Below, piece after piece: positions 36,505-46,000 of a stretch of DNA of 51,409 nucleotides. The notes beneath the pieces were generated by a model, which saw only the letters and a list, made by a program, of their open reading frames with translations, had not been told where the DNA came from and searched no databases. The first letter of the stretch is position 1. Every line of letters begins with the position of its first letter. Origin of the DNA: Gemmatimonadota bacterium (GTDB lineage: Bacteria; Gemmatimonadota; Gemmatimonadetes; Gemmatimonadales; Gemmatimonadaceae); NCBI GenBank assembly GCA_002737115.1, contig NSHR01000029.1:1-51409 (forward strand), given 5' to 3'. The position numbers and the translations under genes were made by a program.

Positions 36505-37679
36505 GTACCGGACCAGCAACGCCGCCGCGCGAACAACAGCGGGCAATGCAGAGCACCGGCGAGGTGCGCGCGATGGCGGAGTTGCCGGCGCACGTCGGCA
36601 TCGGACTGGCTGCTGGCTTCCTGCCGCCATTGGTGGCACTGGCGATCGCGGCGGTCGTGGGCGACCTGCTCATCCTGAGTTTTGGCGAAGCACCGAGCAC
36701 CGTGTTCCGTCTGTTGGTGGAGGGCACGTGGGGCAACGCGTACGGTATCGGTCAGGTGCTCTACAAGACGACCACGCTCGCTTGCACCGGTCTCGCGTTT
36801 GCGCTGGCTGGTCGCGCGGGGCTGTTCAATGTGGGCGCCGAAGGACAGCTCGCCGCTGGTGGCTTCGGCGCCGCGGTGCTGGGCTTGATGCTGCCCGTCG
36901 GCACGCCGGCGTTGATTGCGGTACCACTCTGCTTGTTGGCCGCGATGCTGGTGGGTGCCGGCGTCGGCGCCGTGCCCGGCGCGCTGCGCGCAAAGTTTGG
37001 CGCGAGCGAAGTGATCGTGACGATCATGCTCAACTTTATCGTGCTGGCGTTTCTCAACTGGATCGTCTCGGCCAAGCTGCATGTGCCGGAAACGCTGCAT
37101 ACGCCGCCAATTATGGCGGGGATGATGCCCCGCTTCGCCGATAGCTTCGCGGCGTTCCGCGGCAGTGCCGCGAATTTCACGATCGTGTTTGCCGTGCTCG
37201 CGGCGGTGGCGAGCTGGTGGTACTTGTTCCGCACCCGCAGCGGCTATGCCGTGCGCGCGGTGGGGCTGCAGCCCGATGCCGCCGAGTATGGCGGCGTGCG
37301 CGTGCCCCGCGTGCTGCTGGTCACGATGTGCCTCTCGGGTGCGCTCGCCGGACTGGGCGGCATGAACTTCGTGCTGGGCTACAAGGGCTACTACGAAGAA
37401 GGCTTCGCCGGTGGAGCGGGCTTTCTGGGGATCGCCGTAGCCTTGGTGGGACGCAATCATCCGTTTGGCATCCTCGGCGCCGCGCTGTTGTTCGCCACGT
37501 TGTCGCAGGGCGGACTCGCGGTAAACGCCGTCGTGCCGAAGCAGCTCACCGATATTCTCACGGCGGTCGTGATTCTGGCGGTCGCCACCGCGGTACCAGA
37601 AGTCCAGAAGCAGCTGCGAGCGGCAGCGGCCAACGTGACCGCAACGTTCTACCGTGATGCGCGGAAGGGGGTGTCATGA
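36501..37679 (+). CDS. Nucleoside ABC importer permease 1
   Basis: A 392-aa inner-membrane permease of the YufP/RnsC type with about nine or ten TM segments. Typical sequences are FALAGRAGLFNVGAEGQLAAGG, VPGALRAKFGASEVIVTIML, RTRSGYAVRAVGLQPDAAEYGG (cytoplasmic EAA-like loop) and GGAGFLGIAVALVGRNHPFG. ATG 36501 overlaps the ATPase stop. The C-terminal ~30 residues are charged and cytoplasmic. Its stop overlaps permease 2 (ATGA at 37676-37679). Confidence 0.92.
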   Translation: MSTGPATPPREQQRAMQSTGEVRAMAELPAHVGIGLAAGFLPPLVALAIAAVVGDLLILSFGEAPSTVFRLLVEGTWGNAYGIGQVLYKTTTLACTGLAFALAGRAGLFNVGAEGQLAAGGFGAAVLGLMLPVGTPALIAVPLCLLAAMLVGAGVGAVPGALRAKFGASEVIVTIMLNFIVLAFLNWIVSAKLHVPETLHTPPIMAGMMPRFADSFAAFRGSAANFTIVFAVLAAVASWWYLFRTRSGYAVRAVGLQPDAAEYGGVRVPRVLLVTMCLSGALAGLGGMNFVLGYKGYYEEGFAGGAGFLGIAVALVGRNHPFGILGAALLFATLSQGGLAVNAVVPKQLTDILTAVVILAVATAVPEVQKQLRAAAANVTATFYRDARKGVS

Positions 37680-38551
37680 TTCTGCTCACCTTCCTGCTGC
37701 AGACCATTCGCATTGCGATTCCCTATCTGCTCGCGGCGGCCGGCGGTGTGATGTCGGAGCGCGTGGGCATCATCGCGCTCGGACTCGAAGGCATGATGCT
37801 GGCCGGTGCATTCGGCGCCGCGCTGGGCAGTTACTACGGCGGTAGTCCATGGATCGGACTGGCGGGTGCGCTGGCGGCGGGCGCAATGGTGACGGCGGTG
37901 CTGGCCGTTGCGACGCTGCGCTACAAGGCCAATCAGGTGGTGGTCGGCATCGCGATCAACCTGCTCGTGGTCGCTGCCACGCGGTTCTATCTGAGGCGCA
38001 TCTTCGACAGCGCCAGCAACTCGCCGCGCGTGCCCGGCTTCGGTGGAGAAGGCGCCGGTGGGATGTTCGCGAGTTTCGTGAACCCCGTGGTATGGATGGG
38101 ACTGGCGGCGCTTCCCGTGCTGGCGTGGGTGCTTTATCGCACCCCGTTTGGATTGCGGGCGCGCGCCGTGGGCGAGAAGCCGGAAGCAGCCGCGACATTG
38201 GGCGTGGCCGTCACGCGATTGCGTCTGCAAGGATTGCTCATCGCCGGCTCGCTGGCGAGTCTTGGCGGCGCCTACCTCGCGCTCGACCAACACCAGTTTT
38301 CTGATAGCATGACGGCAGGCCGAGGCTTCATCGCGCTCGCCGCCGTGATCTTCGGACGCTGGGAGCCGGTTCGCGTGGCGATCGCGTGTCTCCTGTTCGC
38401 GGGCGCCGAGACGCTACAGATTCAGCTGCAGGGCTCGCAGATGATTCCTAGTCAGTTCGTCGAGATGATTCCGTACGTGTTAACGATCGTTGCCGTGGCG
38501 GGCGTGGTTGGACGAAGTGTCGCACCCGCCGCGCTCGGGAAAACGGAGTGA
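37676..38551 (+). CDS. Nucleoside ABC importer permease 2
   Basis: A 291-aa permease of the YufQ/RnsD type. Motifs are RIAIPYLLAAAGGVMSERVG, IALGLEGMMLAGAFGAALGS, RYKANQVVVGIAINLL, RTPFGLRARAVGEKPEAAAT and AGRGFIALAAVIFGRWEPVR. It pairs with permease 1 to form the heterodimeric channel. Its stop overlaps the GTG of the MFS gene (38548-38551). Confidence 0.92.
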   Translation: MILLTFLLQTIRIAIPYLLAAAGGVMSERVGIIALGLEGMMLAGAFGAALGSYYGGSPWIGLAGALAAGAMVTAVLAVATLRYKANQVVVGIAINLLVVAATRFYLRRIFDSASNSPRVPGFGGEGAGGMFASFVNPVVWMGLAALPVLAWVLYRTPFGLRARAVGEKPEAAATLGVAVTRLRLQGLLIAGSLASLGGAYLALDQHQFSDSMTAGRGFIALAAVIFGRWEPVRVAIACLLFAGAETLQIQLQGSQMIPSQFVEMIPYVLTIVAVAGVVGRSVAPAALGKTE

Positions 38552-39792
38552 CAGCCTCACACAACGACGAGCATCCCATCGACGGGGGGAAATCCGCCTT
38601 CGGCAAGCTGACGGTGTTGATGGTGACGGCCTTCATCGACATGCTCGGCATGCTGATGATTCTGCCGCTGCTGCCGTTCTACGCGAAGGATCTGGGAGCC
38701 GGCGGCTTTGTGGTGGGACTGCTCGTCAGCTCCTTCAGCGTGGCACAGCTGCTCAGCGCACCACTATGGGGACGGTTCAGCGACAAGCATGGTCGTCGTC
38801 CGGCGCTGATCGTTGGGCTCGCGTCGAGCGCGGTCGCCTATGTGGTGTTCGCCTACGCCGATTCGCTGTGGCTGCTGCTGCTGTCACGCATCGTGCAGGG
38901 CGCCGGCGGCGGCACGGTGAGTGTGATTCAAGCGTACGTCGCCGATGCCACGCGTCCGGAAGATCGCGCCAAGAGCCTTGGCTGGCTGTCGGCCGCCACG
39001 AATGCCGGTGTCGCGCTGGGCCCGGTGATCGGTAGCTGGGTGCAGCACTGGGGACCACATACCCCGGGGTTGATGGCGGCGGGGTTGTGCCTCATCAACA
39101 TCGTCTTCGCATCGAAATATCTCACCGAAGTGCGGAAGCCGGCGGAGCTCAACGCCGATGGGTCGAAGCCGGTGCGGAAGGGATCGCGTGAAGCGGTGTT
39201 CCGCGTGGTGAGTCATCCCAGCGAGCCGGCGTCGCGGCTGATCCTGATCTACGCCATCGCGATCGGCGCCTTCCAGGGCACGACGGCGATTCTCGCCCTC
39301 TTTCTCGCCGTGCGGTTCGGCGTCACGGCCGACACCATCGGCTACTTCTTCATGTACATCGGCGTACTGAGCGTCGTGGTGCGCGCACTGTTCCTCGGCA
39401 AGATCGTCGATCACTTCGGCGAAGCGCGGTTGAGCCGATACGGCGTGCTGTTCCTCGCCGCCGGACTGCTCGGGATCTCCTTCTCGCGCGACTATGTCAC
39501 ACTGGCGCTGGCCGTCGGCCTGCTGCCGCTCGGGACCGCCTTCACCTTCCCGTGCGTAACGGCCATGCTGTCGCGGGTGGTGGCGGGTTCGGAGCGCGGG
39601 TTGTATATGGGCGTGCAGCAGACGTACGGCGGCATCACGCGCGTCGGCTTTCCGATTTTGCTTGGCTTTGCGTTCGACACCTTCGGCCGACAAAGTCCGT
39701 TCTGGATCAGCGCGACGCTGGTGATGGCGACGCTGCTGTTGGGACGGGATATGGAGCTCTATGCCCCTCGGGTGGTGAAGGCTTCTTCGTAA
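38548..39792 (+). CDS. MFS transporter (drug:H+ antiporter-like)
   Basis: A 414-aa protein with about 12 TM helices. The MFS motif A is seen as GRFSDKHGRRPALIVG between TM2 and TM3. Other matches are SRIVQGAGGGTVSVIQAYVAD (TM4 region, TetA/TCR-like) and GVALGPVIGSW (motif C-like). It starts with GTG overlapping the permease stop as GTGA, so it is translated with the nucleoside importer. Export of a nucleoside analogue or base, or unrelated drug efflux, are possible; substrate unknown. It is followed by a large palindrome. Confidence 0.88.
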   Translation: MTASHNDEHPIDGGKSAFGKLTVLMVTAFIDMLGMLMILPLLPFYAKDLGAGGFVVGLLVSSFSVAQLLSAPLWGRFSDKHGRRPALIVGLASSAVAYVVFAYADSLWLLLLSRIVQGAGGGTVSVIQAYVADATRPEDRAKSLGWLSAATNAGVALGPVIGSWVQHWGPHTPGLMAAGLCLINIVFASKYLTEVRKPAELNADGSKPVRKGSREAVFRVVSHPSEPASRLILIYAIAIGAFQGTTAILALFLAVRFGVTADTIGYFFMYIGVLSVVVRALFLGKIVDHFGEARLSRYGVLFLAAGLLGISFSRDYVTLALAVGLLPLGTAFTFPCVTAMLSRVVAGSERGLYMGVQQTYGGITRVGFPILLGFAFDTFGRQSPFWISATLVMATLLLGRDMELYAPRVVKASS

Positions 39793-39805
39793 GGCTTTTG
39801 GCTTT

Positions 39806-39920
39806 GCTGTGGGCTGTTGGCTGGAGGTAATGGGTACTGGGTTCTGGGTTCTGGGTTTTACAACCCAGTACTCAGTACCCAGTACTCACCACCCCGAGCC
39901 AACAGCACATAGCCCGCAGC
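39806..39920. repeat. Large imperfect palindrome (intergenic repeat element)
   Basis: A 115-nt region that can fold into one long hairpin. The outer arms GCTGTTGGCT (39813-39822) and AGCCAACAGC (39897-39906) are exact complements, and flanking bases extend the match. The inner arms 39832-39850 and 39862-39880 match at 17 of 19 positions, around a short loop. The left inner arm is made of repeated CTGGGTT units. It sits between the MFS gene and the S9 peptidase and may terminate the importer operon or be a MITE/REP-like repeat. Confidence 0.7.
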
Positions 39921-39969
39921 CGCTGTCCTGTTAAGTCGTCGTTCCACTCCAAATCAGGTGCCTTTCCCA

Positions 39970-41967
39970 ATGCGTTTTCGTCTCCTCGTCGCCCTCCTCG
40001 CGGCCTCCGTCTCCGCCGCGAGCGCCCAGTCTCCCCGCCCCATCCGCAGCGCTGACATCTATCGGCTGCGCGACGTAGGCGCCGGTCGCCTTTCCCCCGA
40101 TGGCGCCTGGATTGCCTACACCGTCACCACCGTCGACTCGGCCAAGGACAAGAGCGACAGCGATGTGTGGATGGTGAACTACGAGGGCACGCGCACGATC
40201 CGGATGACGAGTTCTCCGGAGGGTGAGAGCAACCCGCGGTGGAGCCCCGACAATCGCTATCTCAGCTTCGTGTCCGGCCGCTATGAGTCGAAGGGCGGAC
40301 AGCTGTGGCTGCTCGATCGATCCGGCGGTGACGCGGTGCGTTTAACTGACCTAAAGGGCGGAATCGGTGAGTACGAATGGTCGCCCGACGGCACGCGGTT
40401 GGCCATAGTGTCGCACGACCTCGACCCCGACGAGTCGAAGCCCGATTCGCTGAAAACGAAGAACCCGAAGCCGATCGTGCTCGATCGCTACGCCTTCAAG
40501 CGCGACAACACCGGCTACCTCGATCGCCTGCGCGATCATGTGTACATCGTGGATGTCGCCACCAAGAAGGCCGTGCAGATCACAACGGGCGATTTCGACG
40601 ATCAGTCGGTGCGCTGGTCGCCCGATGGCAAACGCCTCGCGTTCGTGAGCGAGCGCAGTGGCACCGATCCCGATCGCACCAACAATGCAGACCTCTACGT
40701 AGTGGATGCAGCGCCGGGGTCTACACCGGTGAAGCTCACGACGTGGGGTGGACCCGACGCCAATCCCGTGTGGAGCCCCGATGGAAAGTCCATCGCGTAT
40801 CTGCAGGGGAGCGAGCCGCAGCTGTCGGCCTATTCGCAGAATACGATCGCGGTGGTGTCGAGTGCGGGTGGCGCGGCACGACTGGTGGCGGCGTCGCTGG
40901 ATCGCGACGTGAGCGGGCTCACGTGGACTGCCGACGGCACGACGCTGCGCTTCCTGTTGGGCGACGACCGCGCGGTGCACTTGGCGACCGTGCCGGTTGC
41001 TGGCGGTGCGGTGACGCGTGTGCTCGACGGTCGGCGCGCCGTGTCGTCGTACGATGCGTCGACGACCGGCCGCATGGTGCTGAATACCGCGACCGCCACC
41101 CGCTCGGGCGAAGTGTTCGCCTTCGAGAACGGGGCGTTGCGCGCGCTCACGCATGTGAACGATTCCATCTTCACCGCGCTGTCGCTGGGCACCACCGAAG
41201 ACGTGCAGTTCAAGGACAAGGACGGGCTCACCGTGGGCGCGCTGCTGGTGAAGCCGGCCGGCTTCGATGCGAGCAAGAAGTACCCGCTCATGCTGCGCAT
41301 TCACGGCGGCCCGAACGGACAAGACCAGCACGCCTTCTCGTTCGAGCGTGAACTGTTCGCGGCGAACGGCTATCTCGTGCTGGCGGTGAACTATCGAGGC
41401 AGCTCGGGGCGCGGTCAGGCGTGGAAGAAGGCCATCTTCGCCGACTGGGGCAACAAGGAAGTGCAGGATCTCATGGCCGGCGTTGATCACGTGATCGCCA
41501 CGGGCGTGGTGGATACCACGCGCATGGGCATCGGCGGCTGGAGCTATGGTGGCATTCTCACCGACTACACCATCGCCACCACCTCACGCTTCAAGGCCGC
41601 CACCAGCGGCGCCGGCAGCGCGCTGCAAACCACGATGTACGGCAGCGACCAGTACATCTACCAGTACGAAAACGAACTCGGCGCGCCGTGGAAGAACCCG
41701 AAGCTGTGGGAGAAGCTGTCGTATCCCTTCTGGCACGCGGATCGCATCAGCACACCCACGATGTTCCTGGGAGGCGAGAAGGACTTCAACGTCCCCATCG
41801 CCGGCGGCGAGCAGATGTATCAGGCGCTCAGGTCACTCGGCGTTCCGACGCAGATGATCGTGTATCCCGGACAGTTCCACGGGATCTCGCGACCGAGCTT
41901 TGTGAAGGACCGGTACGACCGGTATGTGGGGTGGTATGCGAAGTACTTGATGGGAGTGACGCAGTAG
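39970..41967 (+). CDS. S9-family prolyl oligopeptidase / acylaminoacyl peptidase, secreted
   Basis: A 665-aa serine peptidase. A signal peptide (LLVALLAASVSAASAQ) follows ATG 39970; a GTG four codons earlier is less likely. Residues ~30-400 form a WD/PD40-like beta-propeller with repeated SPDG blades (LSPDGAWIAY, WSPDGTRLAIVS, WSPDGKRLAFVS, WSPDGKSIAYLQ). The alpha/beta-hydrolase domain carries HGGPNGQDQ (oxyanion hole), GGWSYGG (Ser525), GEKDFNVP (Asp605) and PGQFHGIS (His637), so the triad is intact. It is likely periplasmic, degrading peptides. Confidence 0.93.
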   Translation: MRFRLLVALLAASVSAASAQSPRPIRSADIYRLRDVGAGRLSPDGAWIAYTVTTVDSAKDKSDSDVWMVNYEGTRTIRMTSSPEGESNPRWSPDNRYLSFVSGRYESKGGQLWLLDRSGGDAVRLTDLKGGIGEYEWSPDGTRLAIVSHDLDPDESKPDSLKTKNPKPIVLDRYAFKRDNTGYLDRLRDHVYIVDVATKKAVQITTGDFDDQSVRWSPDGKRLAFVSERSGTDPDRTNNADLYVVDAAPGSTPVKLTTWGGPDANPVWSPDGKSIAYLQGSEPQLSAYSQNTIAVVSSAGGAARLVAASLDRDVSGLTWTADGTTLRFLLGDDRAVHLATVPVAGGAVTRVLDGRRAVSSYDASTTGRMVLNTATATRSGEVFAFENGALRALTHVNDSIFTALSLGTTEDVQFKDKDGLTVGALLVKPAGFDASKKYPLMLRIHGGPNGQDQHAFSFERELFAANGYLVLAVNYRGSSGRGQAWKKAIFADWGNKEVQDLMAGVDHVIATGVVDTTRMGIGGWSYGGILTDYTIATTSRFKAATSGAGSALQTTMYGSDQYIYQYENELGAPWKNPKLWEKLSYPFWHADRISTPTMFLGGEKDFNVPIAGGEQMYQALRSLGVPTQMIVYPGQFHGISRPSFVKDRYDRYVGWYAKYLMGVTQ

Positions 41968-41991
41968 GGGCGCGTCAGGCCGCGTGGTACG

Positions 41992-42258
41992 CTAGGCGCT
42001 CGCGGTGGTGATACGCGAGCGCAGGAACTCGGGCGCGAAGTCCGCGCCACAGGGCCAGACGACCGTGTGCAGCATCGGGTCGAGCTGGCCGGCGGCGAAG
42101 TGGGCCGGATCCTTGGGTGGCTCGAAGACGGGCGCGTCGAGATCGTGACTCAGATCGGCGACACCCTCGGCGCCGTCATTGAAGCGGAGCCAGAGCCGAT
42201 ACGCGGAGACGATGCGCGCGTCGGTGACGTGGAGGATGGCGGGGATGATGACGGACAT
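41992..42258 (-). CDS. DUF2442 protein (antitoxin-like partner of DUF4160)
   Basis: An 88-aa protein from ATG 42258. The sequence has the DUF2442 pattern of a small beta-rich fold: VTDARIVSAYRLWLRFNDGA, GVADLSHDLDAPVF, and LDPMLHTVVWPCGADFAPEF. DUF2442 and DUF4160 genes commonly occur together and are regarded as a toxin-antitoxin-like pair. Here the partner lies only 4 nt upstream on the same strand but is interrupted by a stop codon, leaving DUF2442 alone intact. Confidence 0.8.
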   Translation of the reverse strand: MSVIIPAILHVTDARIVSAYRLWLRFNDGAEGVADLSHDLDAPVFEPPKDPAHFAAGQLDPMLHTVVWPCGADFAPEFLRSRITTASA

Positions 42259-42262
42259 ATGC

Positions 42263-42520
42263 CTATTCCCAAGGAGCGATAGGGACGAGCGGGAGGCCGA
42301 GTCGAGCCCGGTCCCAGTTCGTCCCGAGATCATCACGTGAATATTCCCACCATTCGAGCAACAATGCCAGCGGACGGCGCGGGAATCGACCAGCGACCAT
42401 GCCGGTCTCTATCTCGACCGTCACCTCGGACTCGCCGTATGTCGCGTGGAAGTGCGGTGGCGCGTGATCCCGTTAGTACATCACCACGGTGATGCCTAAA
42501 AAGCGACTGATTACTGGCAT
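42263..42520 (-). pseudogene. DUF4160 gene interrupted by an in-frame TAA
   Basis: Reading from ATG 42520 gives MPVISRFLGITVVMY, then TAA (42473-42475) at codon 16, then RDHAPPHFHATYGESEV and on to LALLLEWWEYSRDDLG and PLVPIAPWE with TAG at 42263-42265. This is a full-length DUF4160 protein except for the stop, which sits where relatives have an aromatic or Asn residue (MYY/MYF-x-DHAPPHFH). A single C-to-A change of TAC would explain it. The longer frame on the same strand is unrelated noise. Start, stop and spacing to DUF2442 are otherwise perfect. Confidence 0.85.
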
Positions 42521-42671
42521 TGCAACGACCTCGATGGAAAGAGTCGCTGCACAGTGTGGCTGACCCGCTCAATTGGTATCACCAGAAGAGCGGTCACCGT
42601 ATCAATCGAGCGCTACGAGAGAACGCCTCCGACCCTGGTGGCATGGTCATCGCGAATGCACTTTGGGAGTA

Positions 42672-43061
42672 ATGACAACCATTCAGCAGCGTGTGGTCGC
42701 GGCGGTGATTCGTGATGGCGACCGGTTCCTGATATGCCAGCGTCCAGCCCATAGGCGCCACGGCTGCCTCTGGGAGTTTCCCGGCGGCAAGTGCGAAGCC
42801 GGCGAGACCGACGCGCAGGCGATCACTCGAGAGCTGGCAGAGGAACTCGGCGTCGAGGTGTCAGCGGTCGGAGACGCACTCTTCGCGGCCTCAGATCCCG
42901 ACTCGTCGTTCGTTATTGCATTTCTCCCCGTCGATATCAGGGGCGAGCCAGTCTGCATCGAGCACGCGGCACTCGCGTGGGCGTCTCGACACGAAATGAC
43001 CGCATACGAACTCGCCCCGAGCGATGCGCGCTTCCTGAACTCTCTCGGACTCGATGAATGA
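42672..43061 (+). CDS. NudG/MutT-like NUDIX (d)NTP pyrophosphohydrolase
   Basis: A 129-aa enzyme predicted to hydrolyse damaged or modified nucleoside triphosphates to monophosphates. The Nudix box is complete from GGKCEAGETDAQ to RELAEELGVEV. The N-terminal FLICQRPAHRRHGCLWEFPGG and the C-terminal EHAALAWASRHE, followed by LAPSDARFL, resemble E. coli NudG, which prefers 5-methyl-dCTP and 5-hydroxy-dCTP, more than MutT. ATG 42672 has GGGAG upstream; the extra upstream frame has no similarity. Its stop overlaps the start of the helicase (ATGA, 43058-43061), so the two proteins are made together. Confidence 0.85.
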   Translation: MTTIQQRVVAAVIRDGDRFLICQRPAHRRHGCLWEFPGGKCEAGETDAQAITRELAEELGVEVSAVGDALFAASDPDSSFVIAFLPVDIRGEPVCIEHAALAWASRHEMTAYELAPSDARFLNSLGLDE

Positions 43062-46000
43062 GCTTACCCATTGGCCTGTACGACCAGCTCGTAACTGAAG
43101 AGTTGGCGGCGCGACTGAACACAATGGGCGCCGCCGTACAAACGGACGAACTCGCCAGCGGAGAAGCGGCCGGCCCATTGCTCGACCTCTTGTCGAACAC
43201 GATGTCGCGACTGCTGGAATCGTTCGAATCCGACCCGCGCGATTCGCTGCTCAAGCAGTTGGAGCTCGTGAACGGCGTACTGTTGCACCTTCGCCAGCAG
43301 ATGAGCGGCGAGGGGCGCAACGCCATCACGCTTCCACAAACACCCGCTCGAAGGCTACGCGCGATCCGCGTGGACGGGGAGGAAGCGCGCCTCCCCGAGA
43401 CCGGCCTCGCCGCACCTTGGCTGTTCACGGCGGCGAAAGCTTCCCCATCGCTGTACCACGAAATTCAGCGTGAAGCGACCGACTGCGATCAGATCGACAT
43501 TTTGGTCAGCTTCATCACCGTGTCTGGGGTAAGAAAGCTGATGGACGTGTTGCGGCGTGCGACGGCGCCAGATGCGAGCGGTGTGGGTCGGACGCGCATC
43601 CGCGTGCTCACGACTACCTACACCGGAGCAACGGAACAGGTCGCGCTGGACATGCTCGCTCGACTCACTGGATGTGAAGTCAAAGTCTCGCTGGACGGGC
43701 GACGTACGCGCCTGCACGCGAAGGCCTGGATCTTCCATCGCGCCACCGGATTTGGTTCGGCGTACATCGGGAGCGCCAATCTCTCGGGCGCGGCGCTGCT
43801 AGGGGGCTTGGAGTGGACCGTCAAGCTCACGGAACACACCCAGCGTGTCATTTTTGAACGTGCGAAGGCGCATTTCGAGACGCTCTGGGAAGACAATGAA
43901 TTCTCGAGATATGATCCGGATGATGCCGACTGCCATCAATCGCTGGCGCGCGCCCTCTCGAAAGAAACGGGGCGTTTCGACACGAGCACACCCGTGTTGT
44001 TCGACATCACGGCAAAGCAGTACCAAACGGATATTCTCGAACAGCTCCAATTCGAACGAGCGCACGGAAGAACCCGAAACCTGCTCGTTGCGGCTACCGG
44101 AACCGGAAAGACCGTTATGGCGGCGCTCGATTACAAAGAGCAAGTACGTTCAAGTGGATCGCGCCCGCGCCTGCTCTTTGTATCACATCGAGGCCAGCTG
44201 CTCACGCAAGCACTCGATACGTATCGTGCAGTGCTAGGCGACCACAGTTTCGGTGCACTTCTCGTTGCAGGACAACAACCGGCTTCGTTCGATCACCTAT
44301 TTGCTAGCATTCAAAGCCTGACATCGCAGCGGATCGTTGAACGCTGCGGTGCCGGGCACTGGCACACCGTGGTCATTGACGAATGTCATCGCATCGCCGC
44401 GCCACAATTCGAGGCACTCGCACGCGGCGTAGAGCCGAAGCTACTGCTCGGCCTCACGGCCACCCCGGAGCGAACCGACGGGGAACCGATCGCGACCTAT
44501 TTCGACTCGCGACCCGATGGTTCGCCTGCCGCCGAGCTGCGGCTGTGGCAGGCACTGGACCTCCAACTGTTGGCGCCGTTCGAGTACTTCGGATGCAATG
44601 ACGAGACCGACTTCTCGGAGGTCCCATGGAACAGCGGCGGCGAGACCGCAGCGCTGGACAACCTTCTGACTGGAAATCACGCCCGTGCCCGGATGGTGAT
44701 CCACGAGTGGGAGCGCTTGTCCGGGAATGCACGAAAGACCAGAGCGATCGTGTTCTGCGTATCCGTTCGCCATGCGGAGTTCATGACGGCGCAGTTCGTG
44801 AAGGCGGGGCTGTCGGTGGTATGTCTCACCGGCGACTCGTCAGACGTGGAACGGAGGGAGGCACCGCAACGCCTCGCGCGCGGTGAAATCTGCGCGATCG
44901 TCACCGTCGACTTGTACAACGAAGGCGTCGACATCCCAAGCGCCGATACCTTGCTCTTTCTTCGCCCGACGCAGAGCGCCTTGGTGTTCCAGCAACAGCT
45001 GGGACGCGGGCTTCGCCTCCACGACGGGAAGAGTAGCTGTCTCGTGCTCGACTTCGTCGGACGTCACCGGTCGGACTTTCGATTCGACAAGCTGATATCG
45101 TCGGTAACGGGCCTGAGCCGACGCGAAGTACTGAAGGGACTCGCGGAGGGGTTCTCGACCTTGCCCAGTGGATGCCACATCCACCTCGAGGCACAGGCGC
45201 GTGATCGCGTGCTGGCGAATCTCCGGTCAGCGGCACAACAAACGTGGGGACGATTACGCAACGAGCTGCAGAGCTATGCCGCGATGACGGGCCGCGTATC
45301 CGTGCGACTCGCCGACTTTCTGCACGATCAGGACATCGAGTTATCCGAGATCTATCGTGAATCGACGCCCAGCGGCTGGACGTCGCTGCGCCGCGCCGCA
45401 GGCTTGATTCCACGCGACGAGGCCAGCGAACCTGAGGCACTCACGTCGCGTTCACTTCGCCATCTGCTGCACGTCGACGATCCCGCTCAGATCAGCGTCA
45501 TTCGGAGAGTCGCGGAAGCGGGGAGCAGCTATACGCCGTCGAGTACGGCGGAGGGATTGCGGGCCCAGATGCTCACCTATCAAGTCGAACACGCGGGCAA
45601 CCACACATTCGCGGATTTCACGCGAAAGCTCGAGGGTGAGACGCACGTTCGAGGAGAGCTGAGTGAGCTGGCCGACATCCTCGAATCAAGAAGCCGCGTT
45701 GCCCAGCGCGCCATTCCCGGATTCAACGATGTCCCCCTAGTGCTGCACGCGCGATACGAGCGCCGTGAGATTCTTACCGCGATCGGCCTGCACACGGCCA
45801 CAGCCCGTCCAGCCTCCCGCGAAGGCGTACTTCGTCTTCAGGAGCGCAAGGTCGAGGTGATGTTCGTGACGCTCGATAAGTCCGACGGATTTCGCGATCA
45901 GGTGGCGTATCACGACTACGCCGTCAGCCCGACGCGCTTTCATTGGGAAACGCAGAACTCGGCAGGCCCGAACACAGCGGCGGGCCAGCGCTATATCGAG

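Noticed and set aside
40351-41490. A 379-codon minus-strand frame inside the S9 peptidase
   Set aside because: Shadow frame; the plus strand carries an intact catalytic triad and propeller repeats.
42333-42572. A 79-codon minus-strand open frame across the DUF4160 region
   Set aside because: It is out of frame with the recognisable DUF4160 sequence and has Arg-rich noise composition; the real gene is in the frame interrupted by TAA.
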